From the NCBI GenBank assembly GCA_030704615.1, contig CM060731.1:61980756-62044755 (forward strand): 64,000 nucleotides of DNA, in the 5' to 3' direction. The notes under the pieces are model-generated. The model was not told the origin of the DNA. It saw only the letters and a list, made by a program, of their open reading frames with translations, and ran no database searches. Shown here piece after piece: positions 47,471-58,138 of the stretch; positions within the stretch are counted from its first letter, which is position 1, and each line of letters opens with the position of its first letter. Made by a program: the position numbers and the translations under genes. The DNA comes from Takakia lepidozioides (Eukaryota > Streptophyta > Takakiopsida > Takakiales > Takakiaceae).

Positions 47471-50400
47471 ACCGTAAGTTCACCGAAGTACTCGCGTATC
47501 TCAACAAGCCCGTGACAAAAAAGACGACAGTCGAGCTTTTGCAGTAGTGGGAGGCAGCAGATCGACTCGGGCAGTTTCCATAGCCGAAGACAGCCATGCA
47601 AGCTGAGCACTTGCAGTCTCTTAAGTTCCCCGATATGCTCGGGCAGCTCTGTAAGCCCCCAACAGCTAGAGAGGTCGAGCTCTTGTAGTAGTGTTAGGCG
47701 GCAGATCGTTTGCGGTAGTTTCTTTAGAGCTTTACAATCACGAAGGTGTAGCTCCAGCAAAGATGTGAGATCCCCAATGCATTCTGGTAGTCTGCACATC
47801 TTCTTATTACCACTCAAGTCAAGCACACGTAGCATCCTGAGATGTCCAAAGGATTTTGGCAGATCGGTTAATTCTGATCCACGTAGAAAGAGCAGTCTCA
47901 GTTGACTGGATTGTTCCCCGAGAAAATACTCCACATTTTGCAGACTGCACTGGTCCAAATTGAGCAAACGAAGTCTGGGCATCATTGTACCCTCTGTCGT
48001 CGCAAGATTTATTGCCGAGCCTGCCAATGAGAGGCCTTGTACAGTGAAACCCACCTGCACAAAATTGGAACAAAGGCATGAAATGCGGTGCTTTATTATA
48101 AATAGGTCACATACATGATTGATTCACATGCGAGATCCACACATTGATATGCTACATCTGCTCAGTCATGTCCCGCCAGTACCAAAGTAATTTACGTCAA
48201 ATTAACAAATCTGGCTGTACATAACTAAATTCCTGCTGGCCAACAGCACCACATTAGAACTGAGTGATCCATCACCTGTTTAGCTTGAAGGGCCATTTCC
48301 GCTGTCTCCACCTCCCATAATCGGTCACCAAAAGGTAGGGAATTCTTTCTTGCAATGTCCCGACCCATGTCCCGCAACTGATCATGCATGGTCAGCACCT
48401 TCTTGTCGTTATCTATTTTCACAAGCGATCTATTCTGGAGGTTTTTCAATCCAATCTTTGGTGACCAGGAACTCCATATCCGTAGCGCTGTTTCAAAAGG
48501 CATACCTTCTGAAAACTGGTTCCATCGTCCCCAATCATGGTTCCATGATTTCCTATCATCGCCCAAAAAGGGACCATTGCAGAAGAAGCAAGCAATGTCC
48601 AAAAACATGTCTCGCTCCACCTGCCCTAAGGAATCGTAACTAATTTGCAACCGCTTCCACAACTTCTCATCCTCATTATCCCCCTGCAAAGGCTGTGCCT
48701 TTCCCAGCCTCTCTAGTGCCTCTTCCCATTCCTCCAAATCATCACAAGTGCGAAGAAAAGCCCCCATGACCTCTAGGCTCAATGGAAGCCCCCCACAAGC
48801 ACCCACAACCGCCTTTGACATCACTTCAAACTTTAGTTTTCGCTCTCCTCCGTCCACACAAGCATGCATGCCAAAAAGATCCAGGGCTTGCTCTGGGCTG
48901 AGTTCCTCCACATCATACTTTCCATCAACCCCCACATACTTCTCTAGAATTCCCCAGTTTCGGCCTGTCACAATTACCTTACTCCCAGTTTTCAACTGCT
49001 TGCTTAGACCCAAAGCAACCATTTGGGCCTCAGTGCCAACATCGTCCAAAACCAAGAGCACTTTTTTATCCATTAAACACTTCTCTATAAGCATCCGAAC
49101 TCGCTCCACATTTTGAATGTTACTGTCATCCATGCAACCTATGTCCCGCAATAGCTGTCTCTGCATCTCCAGAACGCCACTTGATCTGATGTCTGGCAGG
49201 AAGCTGTATGCATCAAAATCCATGCGAGCGAGATCGCGGTAGACTGTCTTTGCCAGCGTTGTCTTGCCGATACCGCCCATCCCAACTACACCGATTACAG
49301 GAACCCCTTCGAGTCGGCGCTTCACTATGTCAACACGTTCTGAGAGCCCAACCAGATGTGTCGGGAGTTCAGGAATCCAGCTCTGACTCAAGAAGTTTAT
49401 CTGCGCAAAGACACAGGCATGTGAAAAACAGAAATTCACTAATCGTTAATTTTTCTAGCCCAACATCTTTTGACGTGGGGCCACATATGACACTACTCTC
49501 CAACATGCTTGGAAGCAGTAAAATATGCGGTTCAGCAAAGAAGGAGGGGGGATTGCTCACTTCCTGGCCTTGGATTAGCTGAAGGAGTTCAAGAAGCTTT
49601 TGGTAGCTCACATGCGTCTGGCTGGTTGGCCTACAAACTTCCATATGGTCTGCATCTTCAATTTGGTAGTGGTTGTTGCGTGAGTGTCTTGTTGCGGACG
49701 CATGCTCCACCAAAATATCCTGCCAAAATCCAAGCCCCTTGTACCTGGAATTAGCACTTGAGTCTTCTAGTTTCTCGGTTGCCAACACAACATCACCCTT
49801 GGCATGGCAATTCCCCATTGAACAGTCACTCACGTAGCATTCAGGACACAGCGATCGAACAGCACAAATGCTGAACTGTAGCTCAATGCAGTACCTTCCA
49901 TGCTCTCTGCTCTCGGAGTGTAGGATCTGATATGTTTATATACATATACCTACTCACCACGCCAATTATTGTGGAGTCACTCAGTTTCAGTACCTTGTCA
50001 ATCATTCAGGCACTGTCCTAACTTCCCCCACTATCCAACAAATTGGGTAATTTTACCTTGCCAGTGGGCTTGCCCTCTGTGAAAGCGTAGACATTGAGGG
50101 AGCTGCCCACAACTTCTTCATATTCTATTGAGAGCTCCTCCATTTTTCGCTGGAAGGGTTGCATATTTCTCATTATCCCACTCAGCTGTGGTTTCCGAAA
50201 AATATTGCAGCATTTCCTGATATATGTCTCCATACTTGCACTTCCTGCATGCGGAACTGCATAAAATACAATACCCTGCAGATTTCTGAGAAAGATCTCA
50301 GCTGAGTGACAGGCTTTTCTGTCTAAAGCATTTTTTGCGTGGTGAGAGTTTCTTCTGTGGGCCTCCACAATCAAACTCTTGATCACAAGACCCCCAAAGT

Positions 50401-51539
50401 TATGGCCAACCAGAACCATCGGGTTGCGTTTGCCATCATTCCATGCTCTGCTGCAAAATTGCAAACTGTGAGATTGTGCTGACCACAACTGCATAACATG
50501 GGACACCCGACGGTATGCATATGACAATATATCATGCAGTCCTTCTTATGACAGAGGATCCCCATAGATTTCCATCTCTGGAGCTGATTGCAAAACACAA
50601 GAAAGTCTATGTGCATTTTATGGAACTAGAGATGCTCCACATCAAGCTAAAAACTTTATTTCGAGCCCCCAAATTATTAAGTTATCTTTGTTTTTAACAA
50701 ACACAAAGCCTGATATGTTTACTCTGATTAGAAGCTGGGCGCCGACCAGCTGGTGATCAACGATGGCTGATGCTTTCTACATGCACACCCCACAGCTTCA
50801 ATGACAGAAGCTGGCTATTGAGAAATGAAATGAAATGGTGCTTTATAACGTCGGCGGAAAGCTCATAGAGCTTATGGGACAAAATGGAAGAAAACATGAG
50901 AGAGGAAACAAAACCAGAACCCAAGAATAAGAACTAATGTTCTCGCGCTTGTCTAAGGGTGAAGGCCTCGTGCAGGTAGGCTGCCAAGCATTTTTGATCC
51001 TCATAGTGGAAGACTTCAGTGAGAGATTGGGTTCCACTGAATAAACAGTGGAATCTCCCACGGATCTCGTAGTATAGAGGGCAGTAGAAGAAGTGTTCTT
51101 CAGTTTCAATTTCCTGGCTGCGCACTATGCAAGCTGGACATGGGCGGTCCTCCCGATGCAGGTTTTCCCATCTGCCAGTCTCTATCCGTAGGTGGTGGGA
51201 ACCCAATTGAGAGAAAGAGGTAGACTACCTGTTCACAAAACTCTCTAGAAGGCTCTTGCCAATGTGGCTCACATCTTCGTTGTTGCCTCCCTCCGGTCCC
51301 ATGTGTGCTGCTGCATCATATGAGAGAGAAAACACTCGCACTTTTCTATCCAGATCTTCGGGAAGCCACTTTGCAGGCCAGCAAACAGTCTGGTCACCGC
51401 GTTGGACCCAAGTGTCTTTCCAAGCTTCCACTCCCAAGGTGCCGAATTGCAGGCCATGAAAGAACACAACATCCAGACTTGTCTCGTAAGCCTCAACGTC
51501 GGGCGGCCATAACTGATGAATCTGTGGTGTGCATTCCAT
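47368..51539 (-). CDS. Alpha/beta-hydrolase-NB-ARC-LRR immune receptor (HNL-type NLR)
   Basis: Five minus-strand exons join in phase: 51539-51229, 50450-50057, 49797-49561, 49400-48276 and 48054-47368. Exons 1-3 form a SERAC1-like alpha/beta-hydrolase domain (SLDVVFFHGLQFG, VCWPAKWLPEDL, VFSLSYDAAA, MVLVGHNFGGLVIKSL, IVFYAVPHAGS, EDADHMEVCRPTSQTHVSYQ). Exon 4 is NB-ARC: P-loop GVVGMGGIGKTTLAKTVY, kinase-2 KKVLLVLDDV, RNBS-B GSKVIVTGRN, GLPLSLEVMG, and MHD as TMHDQLRDMG. Exon 5 holds leucine-rich repeats (LTDLPKSFGHLRMLRVLDLS and following). NLRs detect pathogen effectors inside the cell. Oddities: the GxSxG elbow reads GHNFG, so the nucleophile Ser is Asn; the LRR frame breaks near 47475, leaving about seven repeats. 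An upstream exon (see 51681-51971) cannot be excluded. Confidence 0.88.
50934..51206 (-). mobile_element. LINE tail fragment inside NLR intron 1
   Basis: The minus frame reads SHHLRIETGRWENLHREDRP and CPACIVRSQEIETEEHFFYC, then PLYYEIRGRFHCLF. This is the C-terminal cysteine/histidine-rich region following the RNase H or reverse transcriptase of a plant LINE. It lies wholly inside the 51228-50451 intron of the NLR gene, in the same orientation as the gene. The fragment is short and non-autonomous. Confidence 0.7.
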
Positions 51540-51680
51540 GAAAGGTGAAGACAAAATTTACCCAACTTCAACTATTCAACCCACAACAAGACCTCAGCAC
51601 GGACGTCACGTATCTATACGTCAACGGGATCCATGCACTGCTATCGCATTCGCTTTTGAGCACCTCCAGATATAAGGACA

Positions 51681-51971
51681 TCATGTCTCCCTGGACAGAA
51701 GGTGGAAACCTCCTTTGGCACAGGGGATGCTGAAAGTCGGTGTGGTGAGACGGGTCCTGGCATTGTAGAGAGGGGGCTTGCAGTCCTTTTTTTGGCAACT
51801 AACAAGCAGAACAGCTGCAATGGTGTCGGCAAATTTGTCTCTAAGAAACTCTCCAAGATCATACTTTTCAGTGCCGTACTCACGTCCTTCTCGAACAGCA
51901 TTTGCGAGATGGGGCGGTGAGTTCAATATCAACAGTAACGTGCAAGTTGACAAGGCTCTGCTTTCTTCCAT
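51681..51971 (-). CDS. Candidate upstream exon or small ORF before the NLR gene
   Basis: An ATG-started minus frame encodes 96 residues: NSPPHLANAVREGREYGTEK, YDLGEFLRDKFADTIAAVLL and a basic tail. The composition looks protein-like in its first 55 residues. It sits 140 bases upstream of the hydrolase exon and 320 bases downstream of the repeated upstream module, so it could be a 5' exon of the NLR gene. I found no acceptor that joins the two cleanly. It may equally be chance. Confidence 0.3.
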   Translation of the reverse strand: MEESRALSTCTLLLILNSPPHLANAVREGREYGTEKYDLGEFLRDKFADTIAAVLLVSCQKKDCKPPLYNARTRLTTPTFSIPCAKGGFHLLSRET

Positions 51972-52287
51972 GATGTTGCAAGCACGGATCTATGTGTATT
52001 ACTTCCAACCGTACAGGTTAGAATCAACATACAAAAGTGTAAATGTAGCTACTATTCACCACTAAACTTGCCGGTGCTCACCATTTGTGGGAGATGCTCT
52101 GCACACTGCTCGTGTCTTCAGTCCAGAGCTGCTACTGCCTCGGAGCTCGCTTGTGGGAATCCCGCACGAAAACCTGTAGTGACATGCAGTTCTCCGTCCT
52201 CGTTTAGTGTGGCTTCCATAGTCTGCGCATAGAGAGCGGCAGCTGCAGCGTGAGGACCGCCTATGCCTTGCTTGCGCCGCACACAAC

Positions 52288-52610
52288 AGCAGTCACGCTC
52301 TGACGAACGAGAACGACGTTTCTCGACGGACGAAATCAACTTCAGTGCATAATACGACGGCCGAAACCTCGAACGAGATGTAGCCGGCTGCAAAATTAAC
52401 AGTGTGCGTAGTCGAGCCTGTGATGCCCTGGGCCATCCCTTGGAAGGTAATTAAAAAATAAATTGATAAAATGAGGCTGTTGGTCGGATAAATGTCGGAT
52501 CGCGGCGGCTTTTATCCGATAACTTTTGCCCATAGACCTGACTCGCGCGTGCGAGATAGTGAATGAATATCGTGGATGATACGATAGGTGCTGGGGCCGC
52601 TCTTCTAGAC
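52288..52610 (-). promoter_or_regulatory. Upstream module, copy 3 (5' of the NLR gene)
   Basis: This copy of the module at 46485-46880 and 61895-62290 is more diverged and slightly shorter. It keeps GAGAACGACGTTTCTCGACG, CCTCGAACGAGATGTAGCC and ATCGTGGATGATACGATAG. It lies about 0.75 kb upstream of the NLR start codon. Unlike the other two, it is not part of a longer duplicated segment with GT92. Confidence 0.5.
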
Positions 52611-52841
52611 GAAAGAAAGGCTTATCCAGGGGCAAAGTAAATTTATTTACAGCAAAGAAACTTGCTGTGTAAATTCACTGGACGTTAAAGAACCTTTATC
52701 TTTATCTTTTACAGCAATAGTATTAGTTACTTTTAACGTGACTCTCTCTCTCTCTCTCGCTACGGTTTACGTTTGTGGCTACAGTTCTCGTCTCGTGGTC
52801 GCTCGTACTCTGTGTGTGTGGATTGCGTGAGCTCGCACTTG

Positions 52842-54145
52842 GCCATGAGGACCTGCCTGTCCTACCAGGGGCTGGCAGGAGCGAAAGGAAGTCTGGCTCC
52901 CATCGCTGAGCCTGGGGTAGGTCGTCTATCGGTGTCTAAGGGGGGCTTGGAGGCGCAGTGGAGCACAGAGAAGCGTTGCTCTGCAGTGGTGTACTGGCCC
53001 CTCCAGCTCAGTGCTGTAAGGATTGCTTCAAGAGGAGGTTTCTTCAGCTCTGCATCCCCTTCCTTGCAGCAACGTCGCTGCCTTGGGCTTGGTGTTGTGA
53101 GCAGGCTCTCGTCTTCGCAAGGGCCTAGTTGGATTCACTCGCGGGGTTTAAGGTTTTTTCAATCCCAGGTACGTCTTGAGGGTGCCAGATTCAGCAATTT
53201 TCATTAACCATTGTTTTGGAATTGAGAGGAACACAATTTTTTTACTCTCAATTTCTATCAAGTATTTGGAATACTTACAGCGAGTGTTTCGCCTAATTGG
53301 TTTCATCTTCATGTTTTATTTTTCCTTCGACATTCCCAATTTCTATTGTGGCATTTGAAAGTTCTCTTCATGTATTTCTTCTCGAATTCATCACATCGAT
53401 TCTGGTTGCAAGTGTACTTAACAGCATGTTGAACTGACCATCAAAGGTATCATCAATGGTATACTGGTATTAAAGGAGCAAATTTTATGCAATGTTTTTT
53501 CAGCTGAGTATATCCTATTCTGGCGGTAATGGTGTTCTACTCAGTGAGGTCTATCACGGTTGAAAACATGTCTTTAACTGGCTTCAATTTATCTCCACGC
53601 TGGACCTGATAACTTTTCTGCGTATTTTTTCCTGCATACGTCTATGTGCTGTTGACAAATAGTTGAAAATCAATGATGGTAGAATTGTGCCACATAAAAT
53701 ATTTAATCAGAAAGTGATTATGATCTGCTGATTTCTTCACCACAACTGGGATGATGTCTGTTTGCACTGCTGGAGCTGTTGTGCATTCTTTGAAATCTTA
53801 TCCAGGAAATGTCTGCTTGAACGAGAATGTGTTTTTTGTTTCAAGCTATAAGGATTTGAGTCTTTTCTGGATGGAACCGTAAGGTTGTGCTCTGTATAGC
53901 TCCATTGTCATTTCCAATAACAGTAAGCTTTTTGGCAGGTTGGACTCCTAGTGAATGCTGCAGGTAGTATCAGACCATGCCGCTGCCACGGTGGGCTCCC
54001 TGTTGCTAGCATCTCAAGTGCAATTCCAGCGGGTGCTGGAGGCGATGGTCATGGATTTGGAGGACAGGGAGGTGGGGGGGGTGGGGGAGGTGGAGGGGAA
54101 GGGTTTAGCCAGTCAGGAGTCATACATGACTCGACATGGCATTGA
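52842..54145 (+). CDS. Hypothetical two-exon gene with organelle-targeting-like N-terminus
   Basis: Exon 1 (ATG 52842 to a GT at 53170) encodes a Ser/Arg/Leu-rich, acid-poor sequence (RRCLGLGVVSRLSSSQGPSW, then RGLRFFQSQ), typical of a mitochondrial or plastid presequence. A CT microsatellite lies just upstream at about 52741-52758. After a 770-base intron, an AG at 53938-53939 opens VGLLVNAAGSIR followed by a glycine-rich tract (FGGQGGGGGGGGGGEGFSQS) and a stop at 54143-54145. I do not recognise the family. A second frame over 53955-54248 is also open, so the correct reading of exon 2 is uncertain and the 3' end may be lost. Confidence 0.4.
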
Positions 54146-54426
54146 GGAGTTCTCCCCCCTCTGCAAACGGGATTTTCGGATCGTGGATGGATCTGTAAAG
54201 GACTCACTCTTGGTATGTCCCTCTCATTTGTATGTGCAGATGCGTTAAGAGTTTCTGAGGATGGTTGCAGAAAGATTGAGACTCATGCCCATGGCAGAAA
54301 ATTCATAACACAAGCAGCTGCAAAGCCTGCTCCCCTGGGTTTCATACACATGTTATACTTAGTCGCTCCAAGATTCTGGTTGATCGATTCCTTCAGAGAC
54401 AACAGATACGCATGGTGTTCCTCCTG

Positions 54427-54879
54427 TTACTTTGTCAAGGTGGTGGCCACCCGCGATTCCATTGCAGAAAGTTCTCCACAAATATCCTTTCTTATCGATA
54501 TGGCATGAGCAGCTAGTTTTTTGTCTATTTCAGACATCATAGCTTCGTGACCACGAGAAGATCCCGAATCTGGTTTGATTTCAATTGAGTTCACCGTGTC
54601 GGCTAGCGCCTGGTTGATGTTCGCCACCCGGAGCCTGTCGAGAATTTCCTTTGCCGGTGGTACAACTCTGTTCAGACTGTTGTTATGTGGCTCGAAGTTG
54701 ATGTAGCGGTCGATGACCAACACATGCGGTTTGTTGACCCAATGTGTATAGACACTGGGGTTTTTGCACGTAATCAAGATTATGCCAGTGTGCTTAATCT
54801 TCTCTTCAGGAACAACCGAACAAAAATAGATTTGCGTGATGTTGTCTTTTCCAAAGATAGAATGCAGGGCGTCCTCCAT
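54427..54879 (-). CDS. Hypothetical ORF next to the MULE-like transposase
   Basis: An ATG-started frame of 150 codons without recognised domains. It contains NITQIYFCSVVPEEKIKHTG, ILITCKNPSVYTHWVNKPHV and a helical C-terminus. The sequence looks like a real protein, is intronless and lies 0.7 kb past the end of the transposase remnant in the same orientation. It may be an accessory ORF of that or another element. The 54900-55400 interval after it has no gene but repeats GGCGCCGAATTTC-like words in both orientations. Confidence 0.35.
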   Translation of the reverse strand: MEDALHSIFGKDNITQIYFCSVVPEEKIKHTGIILITCKNPSVYTHWVNKPHVLVIDRYINFEPHNNSLNRVVPPAKEILDRLRVANINQALADTVNSIEIKPDSGSSRGHEAMMSEIDKKLAAHAISIRKDICGELSAMESRVATTLTK

Positions 54880-55559
54880 AGGAGGTTAGCTATTTCACGA
54901 GCATGAGCGGCATGAGCGGAGTAGCAAGAAAATCGGTTTCATGAGCATGAGTACAAATTTTGGAAATAAAAAACATTAAAAACATTATTTTAATGGAATG
55001 TATCAGAAAATAAAAATCAATATATTATTCATTGTTTGAAGGAAAAATTGTAGTTTTGAGAGTCGTGCTCATGATATTTCGTTTTCCACTCATGTGAATT
55101 CCGAGCAACATCTGCAAAAATGGCGTCGAATTTCACGGTAATAGGTTCTGGAACCGAAGAAATTTGCGACATATTTCATGGTAATACGTGTCTCCGGCGA
55201 AAAATGGTGCCGAGTTTTGCGGCTACAAGTCCCAACATGGTAGGTGTGTAAGCCTAAAATTTGGAAATGTGGCGCCGAATTTCGGTACATGGTGCCACGG
55301 ATTGCACAGATGTTAGGGCAGTTTTGGGCCATGTAACTGGAAATTCGGCGCCATTTTTCTAGAAATGGCCCCACAACTGCTATTGTTGGAACTCAGTTTT
55401 CTGGAATATTGTCTGTCTCATTCCAGGAGTTTGGGGGTGCATTTCATTACACTGCAAAACAAAGTTTAATGCATCAAAATGCAATTGAAAATATCCATAT
55501 GGTGGATTCTCTTTGTCCCATCAATGAATTCTGGAATCCCGGTAGAGGAGTTTGTGCAG

Positions 55560-58130
55560 CTCGTTCACACTCAACGCTGATGCATGAATAAAGTCATAAA
55601 TAGTCAAGTTCATCCTCAACCTCGGTAAATGTAATACAGATGCTTGCACGGATAATACTTTGAACCCTTTTTTACTTCCATCAACGAGAAGTCCGTACAA
55701 TTGCAAGTCGGCTCCACTCCAATCGTAATTGTGTATATGTTGTCGCGTACAACTGAGCCGGCCGTTGCCATCCGATAAACACGCCCAAGGCCGGGTGGGG
55801 GTACGTCCACGGAGCTCTGAATAGTACAAGCCATCCCAAGAGTATTGGCAATCCGAGTCTCATTCAACTTGTTGGGAAAGTGTCGTCTCTTCACTCTTCC
55901 GAATCGCATTGTGGGATGTGCAGAATTGTCCAATCCGTCTCTACTGGACCGAGCAGTCTGCAATGGCTGGGTCTGAGGAATTGGAAAAGCGTGGGCCGGG
56001 ACGTCTGTGCGTTGCACCATTCAAAATCATGTTGCAGAAAGAGCATCCGCCTCATTCTGAAAGAGGTTGCAACCCGGTGCAATAGGCCAGACACCCGGAG
56101 GCTCCAGCATCCCCTGAATCCCGTACTTGGGCTTGCCAAATACACAGGTCATTATGTCGTGCCTACAGAACCAAAATGTCTGCGTTGTGGCGTGAGCAAA
56201 TGTGGGGGTCAAAAATCTGCCGTTGAAACAAGGTGCCAGTACAACACCGTGTGGATTCCTCCGAATCATCTCACCATAGCGTGCTCTCGTATCCACCCGG
56301 ATGGCGCAACACTTCCCTCGAAATGCCAGGAATATCCTTGCAATTCTCCACTGTGACTCCAACACTCTTGTCTCTACAATGGGTATGTTGTACTACGTTA
56401 CTAGAGAGGGCTCGTTATGTTCCTCGGGCACGTGCCTTGTGCTCAAAGGAGATGGCGATCTTGAACATGCAGGACTTGCGGTGCTCGACGAGACCTCCTC
56501 GGGCAACATCATGGGACCACGAGGGAGCGTGCGAATATTTTTGTCAGCTCGCCATGAATCCTCTTCTCCGCCGAGTGCCTCGTCAAGTCTTCGTCTCACT
56601 GGACGGGTGTGAACATCTCATTCCAAGTGTTGGCCTCTTGGAAGCAATGGCGTGTCCCGAAGGCCCTCTCGCAAGGCTGCCGCCCACTTCCGAGGATTCT
56701 TCGATCTGGAGGCAGTCCGCATCAGCATTTCCCGCCTGTCCGGCCCCAAATCCCATTATTTCCCTTTCAAGAATTTGTTGTACCTGCATTACTACATAAT
56801 TGACCTCACAATGTCCTCCGTTGTGGCAGTGAGGATGTCCACCAGATGCGCCGCAGAGGAGGCACGCCAGGAAGAATGTACTAATTCGGCCATGTTTGTT
56901 GTCGGCATGTCGGTCTCGGAGTCGAGACACATTTCCTGCACATGCACATGTTCAGGTTACAAGCAAGTTACAAATAATGAGTTAGCATAATATTCAACAG
57001 GACGCGAATTCGTTCAACTCACCTCCCGCATATAGTTGCCGAACTGGAGGAAACGATAATGCCACCATGCTAGCCAACTGACCATTGCTCCCTCGTCTGA
57101 TTTCTTTACAGTACCTGACGTTGTCCACCAAGCCCATATACATGCAAACTGTGTCTCTGCATCATTTAAGGTGGGAGCACGCTTCCATGCAAGACACATG
57201 GAACGGTGCTCCTCTCTGAAATCTGGCGCCACGAGCCTAGTTGTGTACTGCGACAAGCTCCGAAGAAAATGGAACCCACAAGATCTCTCATTGTCTTTCA
57301 TGGGTACATTGGGGTCTTCCCCGTACACCCTTCAGATTGCAGCCCAATTTGCTTGTGCGTCGTCCGCCATGAAACCACGAAAATTGGGAGGGGGCAATCC
57401 TGCCCTGGCCATCTGTTCGTTTATTCGCTGCCAAAGAAGCATCTCCGATTGTGTTTCCTCTCTTTTCATCTCACAAATAGCAATTGTCATTAGCATCCTG
57501 CAGTGGGTGTCGTAGACATGTGCACCCATTGTCACCCACTGTTGATTTATAATTCGCTTGATATGGTCGAACATGACCCAACTGTTTGACAAATCCCCAC
57601 TCGTCATCCGGTGGACCAGTTCGACGCCGCTGCCAGGCCCACATGTGGACATTTTGAATACAAAACAACGATCTGCCTCAGTCCCTTGTCCTGGAAACCT
57701 ACTTCCATGAATGTAGTCATATCCAGATTGTCGCTTCACCTCCAGAATGGAATGCATATCCGAGCCACGCCCAATTCTCTGTTTGCAAGAAACAATGTGG
57801 TTTCGGACATTGGGTGAACAGACGTGGGACACTGACTCCAGCAATGCCTCCATTTCCTACTCATCGAAATGAACTTTGTCGGAGCCGTCTTCCGACGTAA
57901 TTCTGGCCAATGCCATCTTATGGGCGGCCTGCAGCTGTATCTGTTTGGGTTTGGCACCAGGTCTCAACTTAACCTCCTCCTGCACGAGCTGCTCTGCCTC
58001 ATGGGCAGCCTCCCGCAAGTTCCCCCTCGCCAATTTGTGACAATGGGAACCAACGTGTATGCAAGCTCGTGTGAGGTCAGGGAAGCGGTGCAACACATAT
58101 AACTGCTTGGGCATTACAAACAGACATGCA
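55560..58130 (-). mobile_element. Degenerate MULE-like transposase with SWIM zinc finger
   Basis: In minus order: an N-terminal basic region (ACIHVGSHCHKLARGNLREA), a long frame 57853-57332 with WVMFDHIKRIINQQWVTMGA and NFRGFMADDAQANWAAI, then after a frameshift VYGEDPNVPMKDNERSCGFH and AWWTTSGTVKKSDEGAMVSW. Near 56900 comes TNMAELVHSSW. The 3' frame (56020-55616) ends in a SWIM finger: TCNCTDF, then KYYPCKHLYYI (C-x-C...C-x-H). Transposase core plus C-terminal SWIM is the layout of Mutator-like elements. At least four stops or frameshifts make it inactive. Terminal inverted repeats were not found. The element abuts the broken end of GT92 copy 2 at about 58137. Confidence 0.62.
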
Positions 58131-58138
58131 ATGTGGAT

